A DNA stretch of 64,000 nt from Yersinia rochesterensis (GCF_003600645.1 NZ_CP032482.1:434001-498000), one strand, 5' to 3'. Shown: positions 9,291-18,267, numbered from the stretch's first letter. Notes: a model not told the origin generated them from the letters alone. Numbers and translations: made by a program.

Positions 9291-9304
9291 ATTGTGCATC
9301 GGCC
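9291..9304. promoter_or_regulatory. Candidate CdaR operator upstream of garP
   Basis: ATTGTGCATCGGCC, identical at 13 of 14 positions to the garL-upstream site at 1399-1412. It lies 166 bp before the garP start. Function inferred. Confidence 0.5.
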
Positions 9305-9414
9305 CAAAAAAATGTGGGTAAATCATTTAATTGTTGTGTGGCTGTACAGCACAATGGGCTTAACATCACAATTCATCTTGATTTTAATAAAATCCGGTTG
9401 ATATCTGGAATTAA

Positions 9415-9430
9415 AGTGATCTAGATCACT
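9415..9430. promoter_or_regulatory. CRP-like palindrome in the garP-aegA region
   Basis: AGTGATCTAGATCACT is a perfect palindrome containing the GTGA-N6-TCAC core of CRP sites and near the best-binding consensus TGTGATCTAGATCACA. It is 290 bp from garP and 325 bp from aegA, so either may be the target. The related regulators FNR and Fur do not fit. Confidence 0.55.
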
Positions 9431-9754
9431 CTTTAATCAGTGAAACTACGAGATTAATTAAAGGGTCAGTTCATCCTGAACCAATTAATCCCCTTTATAA
9501 AAAAGAATAAACGGGGTAATCGCCTATTTTGAATCTCTTCCTCCTGGATTTAATTCTTTTTCATTAGGGCGTTTGCCAATTTAATTAACCAAAAATATCA
9601 GCATTAACCCAATTCTTTTGCATCAAAAATTAATTGTAATAATATCGCATTATAGCCACTATGTTTGTAAGGTTAATGAATTGATAGAGTTGTGAAACGT
9701 TGTTGCAAATAATAACTATTTATCCGGCAATAGTATGACTTCTGGGAAAATAAG

Positions 9755-11815
9755 ATGAATCCATTTATTGTTGCTGACGCCGAGAGCTGTATTGGGTGTC
9801 GGAGTTGTGAAGTTGCTTGTGTGGTGGCACATCATGAGGGCAAATTCCCTGATAAACCGGAATACTTCACGCCCCGGCTTAAGGTGTTTAAGGGCCGGCA
9901 AGATTTCAATGACCCGCAGAGTGTTAATGGCACATTGAGTGCGACGGCAGTTTTTTGCCATCACTGCGAAGACGCCCCCTGTGCCAGCACTTGTCCCAAT
10001 GGGGCCATTGTTGAGATGAATAATAGTATTCAGGTTATTCAGGAAAAATGTATCGGCTGTAAAACCTGCATGATTGCCTGCCCATTTGGCATGATGACGG
10101 TGGTGACTGAGACCGTCCAGCCCGCCAGCCATCGTCTGGCCGATGCTTATCAGCGCACTGAGGCACAGAAATGCGACCTTTGTATTGACCAGCCTGATGG
10201 CCCCGCCTGCATCAAAACCTGCCCAACTCAGGCGCTGACACTGGTCGATCAGCACTATCTGCTGAACCAGCAGCGGCTAAAACGTCAGCGCACGGCACTG
10301 AATGAGCACAATGGCCGCCTGTTTAGCAGCGCCACTTCTGCCGGTGTGACGCACTCTTTCAGCCCGCTAAGCAAAAATATCCGCGATGCTGCCCCCGTCA
10401 ATTTGTTGCAGCGCCCACGCACCCCAAGGTGGGAGCCGAAAAAGATTCCACTGGCGGAACGGAAAAGCAGCTTTGCTGAAATCTATCTGCCGTTCACCGA
10501 CGGTCAGATCAATGAGCAAGCGGAGCGCTGCTTGAATTGTGGCGATAAAACTATCTGCCAGTGGACTTGCCCGCTACATAACGAGATTCCAAAATGGATT
10601 GCTTTGGCCCATCAGGGACGCATCCATGAAGCGGCAGAATTATCCCATCAAACCAGCAGCTTGCCAGAGATCTGTGGCCGCGTATGTCCACAAGATCGCC
10701 TGTGTGAGCAGGCTTGCACACTCAATGACCATGACGGTGCCGTCACCATTGGTCAGATTGAGCGGCATATCACGGAAACCGCATTAGCCACGGGCTGGCG
10801 GCCCGATATGTCGCAGGTCAAACCGACAGGCAAGCGGGTGGCGATTATCGGCGCAGGGCCTGCGGGCCTAGGTTGTGCAGATATTTTGGTGCGCAATGGC
10901 ATCACGCCCGTGGTGTTTGACCGCTATCCCGAAATCGGCGGTTTACTGACCTTTGGTATCCCCGCATTCAAATTAGAAAAAGGGGTGATGAGCCGCCGGC
11001 GTGAGATCTTCAGCGAGATGGGGGTCGAGTTTTGCCTGAATACCGAGATTGGTCGCGATATCACGATGGAGAGTTTGCTCAGTGATTATGACGCGCTCTT
11101 TCTGGGGGTCGGCACCTACCGCTCGATGCGCTCTGGGCTGGAAAATGAAGATGCCTCAGGGGTTTACGATGCCCTGCCATTCCTGATTGGTAATACCCAA
11201 CATCTGATGGGCTATACCGCCAGCAGCGCTCACCCCTATGTCAGCATGGAAAACCAGCGGGTGGTGGTATTAGGTGGCGGTGATACGGCGATGGATTGTG
11301 TGCGCACCTCATTGCGTCATGGAGCCGCGAATGTCATTTGCGCCTATCGTCGCGATGAAAAGAACATGCCAGGTTCCAAGCGCGAGGTCAAAAATGCGCG
11401 CGAAGAGGGAGCTGATTTTATGTTTAATCTCCAACCGCAACGGATTGAGGTCGATGAACAGGGGCAGGTGACGGGTATCAAAATGGTGCGTACCGAAATG
11501 GGTCAGGCGGATGCCAAAGGGCGGCGGCAGGCGCAGGCTATCGCCGGTTCCGAACATATTATTCCTGCCGATGCGGTGATCATGGCATTTGGTTTCAGCC
11601 CACACCGCATGTCGTGGCTGGCCGAGCACAATGTGGTGCTGGATAAACAGGGGCGGGTGGTTGCGCCGACCATCTCAGGCTATCCGTATCAAACCAGTAA
11701 TCCCAAGATCTTTGCTGGGGGGGACATCGTGCGCGGTGCGGACCTGATTGTGACTGCCATTGCCGAGGGGCGCAAAGCGGCCGAAAGCATTGCTTATTAT
11801 CTTCATGTTTTGTAA
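9755..11815 (+). CDS. aegA: AegA-like iron-sulfur/FAD NAD(P) oxidoreductase
   Basis: 686 residues in two parts. The first ~170 residues are a four-cluster ferredoxin like HydN: CIGCRSCEVAC, CHHCEDAPCASTC, CIGCKTCMIAC and CDLC....GPACIKTC. From about residue 255 it resembles the small subunit of glutamate synthase (GltD): CLNCGDKTICQWTCPLHNEIP, CGRVCPQDRLCEQAC, FAD motif GAGPAGLG near 362 and NAD(P) motif VVLGGGDTAMD near 505. This is the layout of E. coli AegA and UacF (YgfT). E. coli AegA is needed for formate-dependent urate degradation with FDH-H; the adjacent hydN and fdhF here fit that role. The paralogue UacF cannot be excluded. Confidence 0.85.
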   Translation: MNPFIVADAESCIGCRSCEVACVVAHHEGKFPDKPEYFTPRLKVFKGRQDFNDPQSVNGTLSATAVFCHHCEDAPCASTCPNGAIVEMNNSIQVIQEKCIGCKTCMIACPFGMMTVVTETVQPASHRLADAYQRTEAQKCDLCIDQPDGPACIKTCPTQALTLVDQHYLLNQQRLKRQRTALNEHNGRLFSSATSAGVTHSFSPLSKNIRDAAPVNLLQRPRTPRWEPKKIPLAERKSSFAEIYLPFTDGQINEQAERCLNCGDKTICQWTCPLHNEIPKWIALAHQGRIHEAAELSHQTSSLPEICGRVCPQDRLCEQACTLNDHDGAVTIGQIERHITETALATGWRPDMSQVKPTGKRVAIIGAGPAGLGCADILVRNGITPVVFDRYPEIGGLLTFGIPAFKLEKGVMSRRREIFSEMGVEFCLNTEIGRDITMESLLSDYDALFLGVGTYRSMRSGLENEDASGVYDALPFLIGNTQHLMGYTASSAHPYVSMENQRVVVLGGGDTAMDCVRTSLRHGAANVICAYRRDEKNMPGSKREVKNAREEGADFMFNLQPQRIEVDEQGQVTGIKMVRTEMGQADAKGRRQAQAIAGSEHIIPADAVIMAFGFSPHRMSWLAEHNVVLDKQGRVVAPTISGYPYQTSNPKIFAGGDIVRGADLIVTAIAEGRKAAESIAYYLHVL

Positions 11816-11852
11816 GTGATTAATGTTTTTTAGCTGGTGGCCAGGAGAGAAG

Positions 11853-12368
11853 ATGAACCGATTTGTTATTGCCGATATGACCCAGTGCATTGGCTGCCGC
11901 ACCTGTGAAATCGCCTGTGTGGTGGCCCACAGCGCGGATAATAGGGCCAGCACCCTTACGCCGGAACAGTTTCACCCGCGTCTGAGCGTGATGAAAAGTT
12001 TTGCGGTCAGCACCCCGATTCTCTGCCATCAATGCGAGGATGCCCCCTGTGAGAACTCTTGCCCAAATGGGGCGATTGTTACTGGCGAGCATGGGGTGCA
12101 GGTGTTGGCTTCGCACTGTATCGGCTGCAAAACCTGCATGTTGGTCTGCCCATTTGGGGCGATGAATATCATTGAGCAGGCGAATAATCACAGCCCCGAG
12201 CGGGCGCACAAGTGTGATTTGTGTCATACGCGGGAGGCAGGCCCGGCCTGTATTGAGGTTTGCCCTACCAAAGCACTGAAACTGGTGACGCCGATGGCCT
12301 TGGAAACACTACAGCGGGAGCGGCAATGGCGAGCGGCTCGTGGCGCGACATCAGGTATCACCCGCTAA
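11853..12368 (+). CDS. hydN: HydN-like four-cluster electron-transfer protein
   Basis: 171 residues starting MNRFVIADMTQCIGCRTC with AGGAGA just upstream; an earlier in-frame start at 11823 lacks a ribosome site. It has sixteen cysteines in four [4Fe-4S] groups: CIGCRTCEIAC, CHQCEDAPCENSC, CIGCKTCMLVC and CDLC....GPACIEVC. E. coli HydN passes electrons from formate dehydrogenase H. The gene is 37 bp after aegA and 61 bp before fdhF. It is a close relative of the N-terminal domain of the AegA protein next door. Other members of the family (YsaA, DmsB-like) are possible, but the start and neighbours fit HydN. Confidence 0.88.
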   Translation: MNRFVIADMTQCIGCRTCEIACVVAHSADNRASTLTPEQFHPRLSVMKSFAVSTPILCHQCEDAPCENSCPNGAIVTGEHGVQVLASHCIGCKTCMLVCPFGAMNIIEQANNHSPERAHKCDLCHTREAGPACIEVCPTKALKLVTPMALETLQRERQWRAARGATSGITR

Positions 12369-12374
12369 ATTTTA

Positions 12375-12422
12375 TGGTCATAAGCTCCTGTGGTCATAAG
12401 TTTCTGTGGCCATAAGTAAGGA
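12375..12422. repeat. Three tandem 16-bp repeats before fdhF
   Basis: TGGTCATAAGCTCCTG (12375-12390), TGGTCATAAGTTTCTG (12391-12406) and TGGCCATAAGTAAGGA (12407-12422) follow each other without gaps. The last copy ends in the AAGGA ribosome site of fdhF. They fill most of the hydN-fdhF gap. Confidence 0.85.
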
Positions 12423-12429
12423 TAAGAAA

Positions 12430-14577
12430 ATGGACAAGATCCTCACGGTCTGCCCCTATTGTGGCTCCGGATGTAAATTGAATTTATTGGTTGAAGGCGG
12501 CGAAATTGTTGGCGCACAGCCCGCCAATGGCGTTACTAATCAAGGCGAGTTGTGCTTGAAGGGCTACTATGGCTGGGATTTTCTCAATGATACCCGCCTG
12601 CTAACCCCACGGCTGACAGCCCCCTTATTGCGCCGTCAGCGGGGCGAGGCGTTTCAGCGCGTGAGCTGGCAAGAAGCCATTGCTTTCATCACGGCTAAAC
12701 TGAAAACCATCAAAAAAGAGAGTGGGCCAGATGCCATCATGATGACTGGCTCCTCCCGAGGGCCGGGGAATGAGGCCAATTATGTGATGCAAAAGTTTGC
12801 CCGCGCCGCCATCGGCACCAACAATATCGACTGCTGCGCCCGCTTATGTCACGGCCCCTCGGTGGCGGGATTGCAGCAAACGCTGGGTAATGGCGCGATG
12901 AGCAACTCCATCGGCGAAATCGAAAATACTGACTGCGTATTGGTCTTTGGCTATAACGCCGCCGACTCTCACCCGATCGTCGCACGGCGGATCTTAAAGG
13001 CCAAAAGCAAGGGGGCGAAACTGATCGTCTGTGATCCACGGCACATTGAAACCGCCCGCATTGCCGATCAATGGCTACCGCTGAACAATGGCGCGAATAT
13101 GGCTTTGGTAAATGCCTTCATTTACGTGCTGATTGAAGAGAAACTCTACGACGATAATTATGTTCGTGCCCATACTCGCGGCTTTGAGGAGCTGAAAGCG
13201 GGCGTGGCGGATTACCGCCCAGAGGCGGTCGAGCAGATCACCGGATTACCTGCATCAGCGGTTCGTCTGGCGATGCGCACCTATGCCGCCGCCCCGGCTG
13301 CCACCATTTTATGGGGCATGGGGGTGACACAATGGGGGCAGGCGGTGGATGTGGTGAAAGGGCTATCTTCGCTGGCGCTATTAACTGGCAATCTCGGGCG
13401 GCCCAATGTGGGTGTCGGGCCGGTGCGCGGCCAGAATAATGTGCAGGGGGCCTGTGATATGGGCGTCTTGCCCAATACCTTCCCCGGTTATGAGAAAGTC
13501 ACTGACGATGCGGCCAGAGGGCGTTTTGCGGCGGCTTGGGGGGTGCCTGAGTTGCCCGCCCATGTGGGCTACTCGATTACCGATGTCCCCCATAAAGTGG
13601 CGGATGGCAAGCTGAAAGCCTATTACGTCTTTGGCGAAGATCCAATTCAGACTGAGCCGGATTTGGCCGCCATGCGCGCCGCTTTTGCGGCATTAGAACT
13701 GGTGGTGGTGCAGGATATTTTTATGACCAAAACCGCCGAGTTGGCAGATGTGGTGCTGCCCGCGACATCGTGGGGCGAGCATGAAGGGGTCTATACCAGC
13801 GCGGATCGTGGTTTCCAGCACTTTAACAAAGCCATTGAACCGAAAGGGGATGTGAAGCCGGATTGGGAGATAATCAGTCTCATCTCCACGGCGATGGGCT
13901 ATCCGATGGCTTACCAGAATACCCAGCAAATCTGGGATGAGATGCGCAACCTGTGCCCGCCATTTTATGGCGCGACCTACGAAAAAATGGCCGGTTTGGG
14001 CTATGTACAATGGCCCTGTCCGAGTGAGGATCACCCCGGCACGCCTTATCTCTATACTGATAGCCAGTTTGCGACCGAGGATGGCAAAGGTGTGCTGAGC
14101 TGTGCGCCATGGCAGCCGCCCCATGAGCAGACTGACCGCGATTATCCGCTGGCACTCTGTACCGTGCGCGAAGTGGGGCACTATAGCTGCCGCTCCATGA
14201 CCGGTAACTGCGCCACCCTGAAAATTTTGGCTGATGAGCCGGGTTATGTTCAGATTCACCCTGATGATGCCAGTCAGTTAGGTGTTATTGATCAAGCACT
14301 TATCTGGATTTCTTCCCGACGCGGCAAGGTGATTGCGCGCGCCAGTGTGACGGAGAGGGCTAATCGCGGCGCAGTGTACATGACCTATCAGTGGTGGATT
14401 GGTGCCTGTAATGAGCTGACGGTGGATCATGTTGATCCGGTGTCAAAAACACCGGAATTCAAACACTGTGCGGTCAAGGTGGAGGCTATCGGCGATCAAA
14501 GTGCGGCCGAGCAGTATGTCGAGCAGCAATATCACCTGCTGAAAAAACGGCTACTCGATGCGGCGATGGTCCAGTAA
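12430..14577 (+). CDS. fdhF: Formate dehydrogenase H homologue, cysteine form
   Basis: 715 residues, exactly the E. coli FdhF length, when started at the ATG with AAGGA upstream. Molybdopterin oxidoreductase with a single [4Fe-4S] cluster bound by Cys8, Cys11, Cys15 and Cys42, with Lys44 between cluster and cofactor. The molybdenum ligand, selenocysteine 140 in E. coli, is here an ordinary cysteine encoded by TGT at 12847-12849, followed by the conserved His141. MGD-binding blocks (GYNAADSHPIVARR, CDPRHIETARIAD, PVRGQNNVQGACDMG) and the C-terminal domain (REVGHYSCRSMTGNCA) are intact. It oxidises formate to CO2. Third gene of aegA-hydN-fdhF; no hydrogenase genes are present in the window. Confidence 0.92.
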   Translation: MDKILTVCPYCGSGCKLNLLVEGGEIVGAQPANGVTNQGELCLKGYYGWDFLNDTRLLTPRLTAPLLRRQRGEAFQRVSWQEAIAFITAKLKTIKKESGPDAIMMTGSSRGPGNEANYVMQKFARAAIGTNNIDCCARLCHGPSVAGLQQTLGNGAMSNSIGEIENTDCVLVFGYNAADSHPIVARRILKAKSKGAKLIVCDPRHIETARIADQWLPLNNGANMALVNAFIYVLIEEKLYDDNYVRAHTRGFEELKAGVADYRPEAVEQITGLPASAVRLAMRTYAAAPAATILWGMGVTQWGQAVDVVKGLSSLALLTGNLGRPNVGVGPVRGQNNVQGACDMGVLPNTFPGYEKVTDDAARGRFAAAWGVPELPAHVGYSITDVPHKVADGKLKAYYVFGEDPIQTEPDLAAMRAAFAALELVVVQDIFMTKTAELADVVLPATSWGEHEGVYTSADRGFQHFNKAIEPKGDVKPDWEIISLISTAMGYPMAYQNTQQIWDEMRNLCPPFYGATYEKMAGLGYVQWPCPSEDHPGTPYLYTDSQFATEDGKGVLSCAPWQPPHEQTDRDYPLALCTVREVGHYSCRSMTGNCATLKILADEPGYVQIHPDDASQLGVIDQALIWISSRRGKVIARASVTERANRGAVYMTYQWWIGACNELTVDHVDPVSKTPEFKHCAVKVEAIGDQSAAEQYVEQQYHLLKKRLLDAAMVQ

Positions 14578-14608
14578 CGGCAGAGCTGTCACTACTGGGC
14601 TAAACGGG

Positions 14609-16345
14609 TTACCGCTGCTGGTTTTGTAGATGCTGCAAGAACTGCGCGGCATCCATAAAACCGGTCACTCTGGCGGCGGTTATCTCGTTCCCCTGTGCAT
14701 CGAAAAACAGGATGGTCGGTAAGCCCAATACATTTAGTTTTTTCAACATCGCGGCCTGTTCGGTGCTGTTGGCTGTCACGTCAGCCTGGAGCAGCACAGT
14801 ATCGGCTAGCTGGCGCTGAACTTTGTCATCACTGAAAGTGTATTTTTCAAACTCTTTGCAGGCGACACACCAGTCGGCGTACAAGTCCAGCATCACCGGC
14901 TGACCTTTTGCTTGGGCTAATGCCGCCTGTAACTGAGGTAAATCGGCCACTGACTTAAAACCTAAGTGCTTAATTTCACTCTGTTGTATGTGATTACCGA
15001 AAGCCCAATCCTGTAGCGGACGGGCGGCTACCAGCAAGGCCGCCAGCAGCAGCAATTGGAAGGCTCGCGCCCATCCTGAGTGGGCTTTCAGACTCAAGAC
15101 AAAGGCCCAACCGAAGAAGGCAATCGCCAGCAAGCTCCATAAACGTAAGCCCCAAACATCGCCTAGCACTCTTTCCAGCAAGAACACCGGCAGCGCCAGA
15201 ATCACGAAACCGAAAGCTTCTTTGACGTACTGCATCCACGGGCCACTGCGCGGCAGCAGCTTGTTGCCGAACAGCGTCACAATCACCAGTGGAATACCCA
15301 TTCCTAAAGCATATAAATATAGCGTCCCACCACCGGCCAGCATATTACCGCTTTGCGCGATATAGAGCAGGATGGCGCTCAGCGGGGCAGTGGTGCAGGG
15401 TGAGCAAATCAGGCCCGCCAGTGCGCCCATAGCAAAAACGCCTGCCAGTGAGCCGCCGCGTTGGCTGCTACTCCACTGTACCAATCGGGTTTGCAGTGAC
15501 GAGGGCAGTTGCAGCGAATAGAGGCCAAACATGGAGAGCGCCAGCAACACGAACAACGCCGATAGCCCAATCAGCACATAAGGGTGTTGTAGCGCGGCTT
15601 GAAATTGTAAGCCCGCCGCTGCCACCACTAAGCCGAGCAAGGTGTAAGTCAGCGCCATCCCTTGCACATACACCACTGCCAACAGCAATATCCGCCGCTG
15701 ACTGTGGGGCTTTTCACGCCCGAGAATAATAGCTGAAATCAGCGGGTACATCGGCAAGACACAAGGGGTAAAAGCAATACCAATACCAATGAGTAGCGCC
15801 CACAAAGGGGAGAATGGCAACTCAGCTGGCGCTGGAGTTGCAGGGGCGGTGATTGGCGGCGCAGTGACTGCGGATGAACCGGCAGTAATAGCGGAGAGTG
15901 GAACCACCCGTGTTTCCGGGGGGTAGCAGAAACCCGCTTCGGCGCAGCCCTGATAAGTCACACTGACACTGGCGTGCTCACCGGCTTGTGTAATGGGTAT
16001 TGTCAGTATTAACTGTTGTTTGAAAATAGCGACTTCGCCATAGAACTCATCGTGATGCGCGATACCCTCCGGCAGAGTAAATACCCCGAGCGTGGCGTCT
16101 TGCGGCACAATTTTGATTTGCTGGCGATACAGATAATAATCAGGATGAACCTGCCAACTTAAGGTGAGCTGGTCACCCTGTTGGCGAAAATCAAAGGCAA
16201 ACGCTTGATCGACCGGAATAAATCGGCTCTGGGCGCTTTTTTGGCCAAAAGCGGCATTATCACCAAACAGTGACGCTTGTGCGCTGTGCGGTGCGAGTAA
16301 AATGCTGCACAGCAGTAGAATCAGAGTAATGAAGCGTTGAGCCAT
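14609..16345 (-). CDS. dsbD: Thiol:disulfide interchange protein DsbD
   Basis: 578 residues. Signal peptide at about 1-24, periplasmic alpha domain with cysteines in [11 protein letters not shown], a central block of about eight membrane helices with TPCVLPM and CSPCTTAPL, and a C-terminal thioredoxin-like gamma domain with CVAC at about 492. It moves electrons from cytosolic thioredoxin through the inner membrane to DsbC, DsbG and CcmG. The start overlaps the end of cutA by 25 bp, so the two are cotranscribed. Its stop is 31 bp from the convergent fdhF stop. Confidence 0.96.
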   Translation of the reverse strand: MAQRFITLILLLCSILLAPHSAQASLFGDNAAFGQKSAQSRFIPVDQAFAFDFRQQGDQLTLSWQVHPDYYLYRQQIKIVPQDATLGVFTLPEGIAHHDEFYGEVAIFKQQLILTIPITQAGEHASVSVTYQGCAEAGFCYPPETRVVPLSAITAGSSAVTAPPITAPATPAPAELPFSPLWALLIGIGIAFTPCVLPMYPLISAIILGREKPHSQRRILLLAVVYVQGMALTYTLLGLVVAAAGLQFQAALQHPYVLIGLSALFVLLALSMFGLYSLQLPSSLQTRLVQWSSSQRGGSLAGVFAMGALAGLICSPCTTAPLSAILLYIAQSGNMLAGGGTLYLYALGMGIPLVIVTLFGNKLLPRSGPWMQYVKEAFGFVILALPVFLLERVLGDVWGLRLWSLLAIAFFGWAFVLSLKAHSGWARAFQLLLLAALLVAARPLQDWAFGNHIQQSEIKHLGFKSVADLPQLQAALAQAKGQPVMLDLYADWCVACKEFEKYTFSDDKVQRQLADTVLLQADVTANSTEQAAMLKKLNVLGLPTILFFDAQGNEITAARVTGFMDAAQFLQHLQNQQR

Positions 16346-16644
16346 GACAGGTAATCTTTATCTCCGTCCCGTACCGGCAGCACCAGTAATTCCGGTGTTT
16401 GGTAGGGGTGATGTTGTTTGATATAACTGAGAAGCGCTTGCTGATGGCCAGTATTGCTCTTGAACAAAAGCTGGACTTCATACTCTTGCTGGAGTTTACC
16501 TTCCCAGTAGTAAATTGAGGTCGCACCCGGCAACAATGTGGCGCAGGCGGCCAGTTTTTCACCCAGAACCTGCGCGGCTAAATCCTGCGCGCTGGCCTCA
16601 TCAGGTGCGGTGCACAATACCACAATTGCATCACAATCAGACAT
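16321..16644 (-). CDS. cutA: CutA divalent-cation tolerance protein
   Basis: 107 residues, full length for the CutA1 trimeric ferredoxin-like family. Shows [41 protein letters not shown] and [13 protein letters not shown]. Linked genetically to copper tolerance in E. coli; biochemical role unclear. First gene of cutA-dsbD, the same arrangement as E. coli. Confidence 0.95.
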   Translation of the reverse strand: MSDCDAIVVLCTAPDEASAQDLAAQVLGEKLAACATLLPGATSIYYWEGKLQQEYEVQLLFKSNTGHQQALLSYIKQHHPYQTPELLVLPVRDGDKDYLSWLNASLL

Positions 16645-16810
16645 TTTAACCTCATTGGTAGTGCTGTTCTATGGTGGCGTGGGAAGTTACGAGATAGCGC
16701 AATGTGTGAAGTCATCGGCTTATAAAACGCACTATACCCTGAAGCAGGGGTAGGTCAGAAGATGATTTATATCGCAGTGGAATAGATGCGATGACGCTCG
16801 CAAATGAGAG

Positions 16811-16831
16811 TGGGGCGCATCGCGCGCCCCA
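16811..16831 (-). terminator. Hairpin downstream of dcuA
   Basis: TGGGGCGC (16811-16818) pairs with GCGCCCCA (16824-16831) just past the dcuA stop. No long T run follows on the minus strand, so termination strength is uncertain. Confidence 0.5.
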
Positions 16832-16846
16832 TTTACAGCTGATAGA

Positions 16847-18148
16847 TTACAGAACCAGACCGCCCATCACGAAGCCGAAACAAACGGCCAGTGCAACCCC
16901 AATGGTGCCTGGGATGAAGAACGGATGGTTGAACACGAAACGACCAATACGCGTTGTGCCGGTGTCATCCATTTGTACTGCTGCAACCAGTGTTGGGTAG
17001 GTTGGCAGAATGAACAGACCAGAAACCGCTGCGAAAGAAGCAATGGCCGCCAGTGGTGAAACATTCAGTGCCATTGCCATTGGCATCAATGCCTTGGCAG
17101 TTGCAGCTTGAGAGTAAAGCAGTGCTGAACAGAAGAAGAAAATTACGGCCAGCAACCATGAGTGAGCTTGAATCAAGCTACCAGCAGTTTCTTTAATCCA
17201 GTCCAGGTTGTGCTGTACAAAGGTATCGCCCAACCAGGCTACACCAAGGATACAAATACACGCACTCATCCCTGCTTTAAATGTGCTGGAATTCAGGATT
17301 GAATCAGTATCAACCGAACACACTAAGGTAGTGATAGTTGCTACGCTTAACATGATGATCAGGATGGCGTTAGTGGTGTTCATCAGCGGTGTAGCCACCA
17401 AACCGACACTTGGGCTGTTGATGATGGCATAGGCCACAACACACAACACACCGGCCAGGAACAACAGCACGGAGGTTTTAGCCCGTGGTTTAATCACTTT
17501 GACCGTGTCGCCACGCAGAGTGACCAAACCTTCTTCTAAACGTTTTAGATAGATTGGGTCATCAGACAGTTTGGAGTTAAAGCACCAGGAAACAATCAGT
17601 GACATCACAAACACCGCGCACAGGGTGGATGGGATGACTATCATCAATAAGTGTAAGTAACTGACGCCATGACCTTCCATGACGGAAGACATGTAGACTA
17701 CTGCCGCAGAAATTGGGGATGCGGTAATGGCGATTTGCGCGGAGACTACCGCGGTAGACAGTGGGCGGCAAGGTTTGATACCTTGTTCTTTCGCCACTTC
17801 TGCAATCACCGGCAGGGCTGACAGAGAAATATTACCTGTCCCGGCAAAGATGGTCAGAAAATACGTGACCAGCGGAGCAAGGATGGTGATGTGTTTTGGG
17901 TTCTTGCGCAGTAACTTTTCAGTTTGTTGCACCAGATAATCCATACCGCCCGCAACCTGCATTGCAGAGATGGCGGCAATAACAGCCATAATAATTGAAA
18001 TAACATCGAATGGAATGCTGCCGGGTTTGACACCAATAATCGCCAATACCAGAACACCAATACCCCCTGCAAAACCTATACCGATACCGCCTAACCTGGC
18101 CCCTAAAAAAATGGCCAGCAGAACGATGACTAATTCTACGGCTATCAT
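16847..18148 (-). CDS. dcuA: Anaerobic C4-dicarboxylate transporter DcuA
   Basis: 433 residues, the E. coli length, started at the ATG at 18148 with AAGGAG upstream; a 7-residue longer reading is unsupported. Very hydrophobic, about ten membrane helices, with the family stretches FLGARLGGIGIGFAGG, VTYFLTIFAGTGNISL and SPISAAVVYMSS. It exchanges aspartate, fumarate and succinate across the inner membrane. It lies 119 bp after aspA on the same strand. With aspA and the frd genes further on it supports aspartate-driven fumarate respiration. Confidence 0.96.
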   Translation of the reverse strand: MIAVELVIVLLAIFLGARLGGIGIGFAGGIGVLVLAIIGVKPGSIPFDVISIIMAVIAAISAMQVAGGMDYLVQQTEKLLRKNPKHITILAPLVTYFLTIFAGTGNISLSALPVIAEVAKEQGIKPCRPLSTAVVSAQIAITASPISAAVVYMSSVMEGHGVSYLHLLMIVIPSTLCAVFVMSLIVSWCFNSKLSDDPIYLKRLEEGLVTLRGDTVKVIKPRAKTSVLLFLAGVLCVVAYAIINSPSVGLVATPLMNTTNAILIIMLSVATITTLVCSVDTDSILNSSTFKAGMSACICILGVAWLGDTFVQHNLDWIKETAGSLIQAHSWLLAVIFFFCSALLYSQAATAKALMPMAMALNVSPLAAIASFAAVSGLFILPTYPTLVAAVQMDDTGTTRIGRFVFNHPFFIPGTIGVALAVCFGFVMGGLVL

Positions 18149-18208
18149 AGTGTTTACTCCTTGATCCAAATGAAAAATTAAAGTTAAAAAGTTGTGTTTG
18201 CTAGAAAG

Positions 18209-18245
18209 TAAAAAGGCACGCTGTCCAGAGGAGCATGCGTGCCTT
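18209..18245 (-). terminator. Intrinsic terminator of aspA
   Basis: On the minus strand AAGGCACGC and GCGTGCCTT pair (18213-18221 with 18237-18245) and are followed by TTTAC. It separates aspA from dcuA, so dcuA expression may need read-through or its own promoter. Confidence 0.75.
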
Positions 18246-18267
18246 ATAGGGCTACCGGATGATTATT

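Larger units (their letters stand above)
9126..9754. other. garP-aegA divergent intergenic region
   Basis: 629 bp, strongly A/T-rich, between divergent garP and aegA. It holds the gar motif at 9291-9304, a perfect 16-bp CRP-like palindrome at 9415-9430 and a partly symmetric element around the CTGTACAG core near 9342-9351. No credible gene and no clear sigma-54 promoter were seen. Confidence 0.6.

Noticed and set aside
9126..9754. Sigma-54 promoter for the aegA-hydN-fdhF cluster
   Set aside because: E. coli fdhF uses sigma-54 and FhlA, but no convincing TGGCAC-N5-TTGCA element was found by eye here or before hydN and fdhF.
9716..10255. 179-codon open frame antisense to the start of aegA
   Set aside because: Mirrors the cysteine-rich ferredoxin region of aegA; no supporting signals.
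12847..12849. Possible selenocysteine codon in fdhF
   Set aside because: The codon is TGT, and no in-frame TGA occurs in the gene, so no recoding is needed.
13693..14259. 188-codon open frame antisense to fdhF
   Set aside because: Lies wholly within a well-supported gene and shows no recognisable features.
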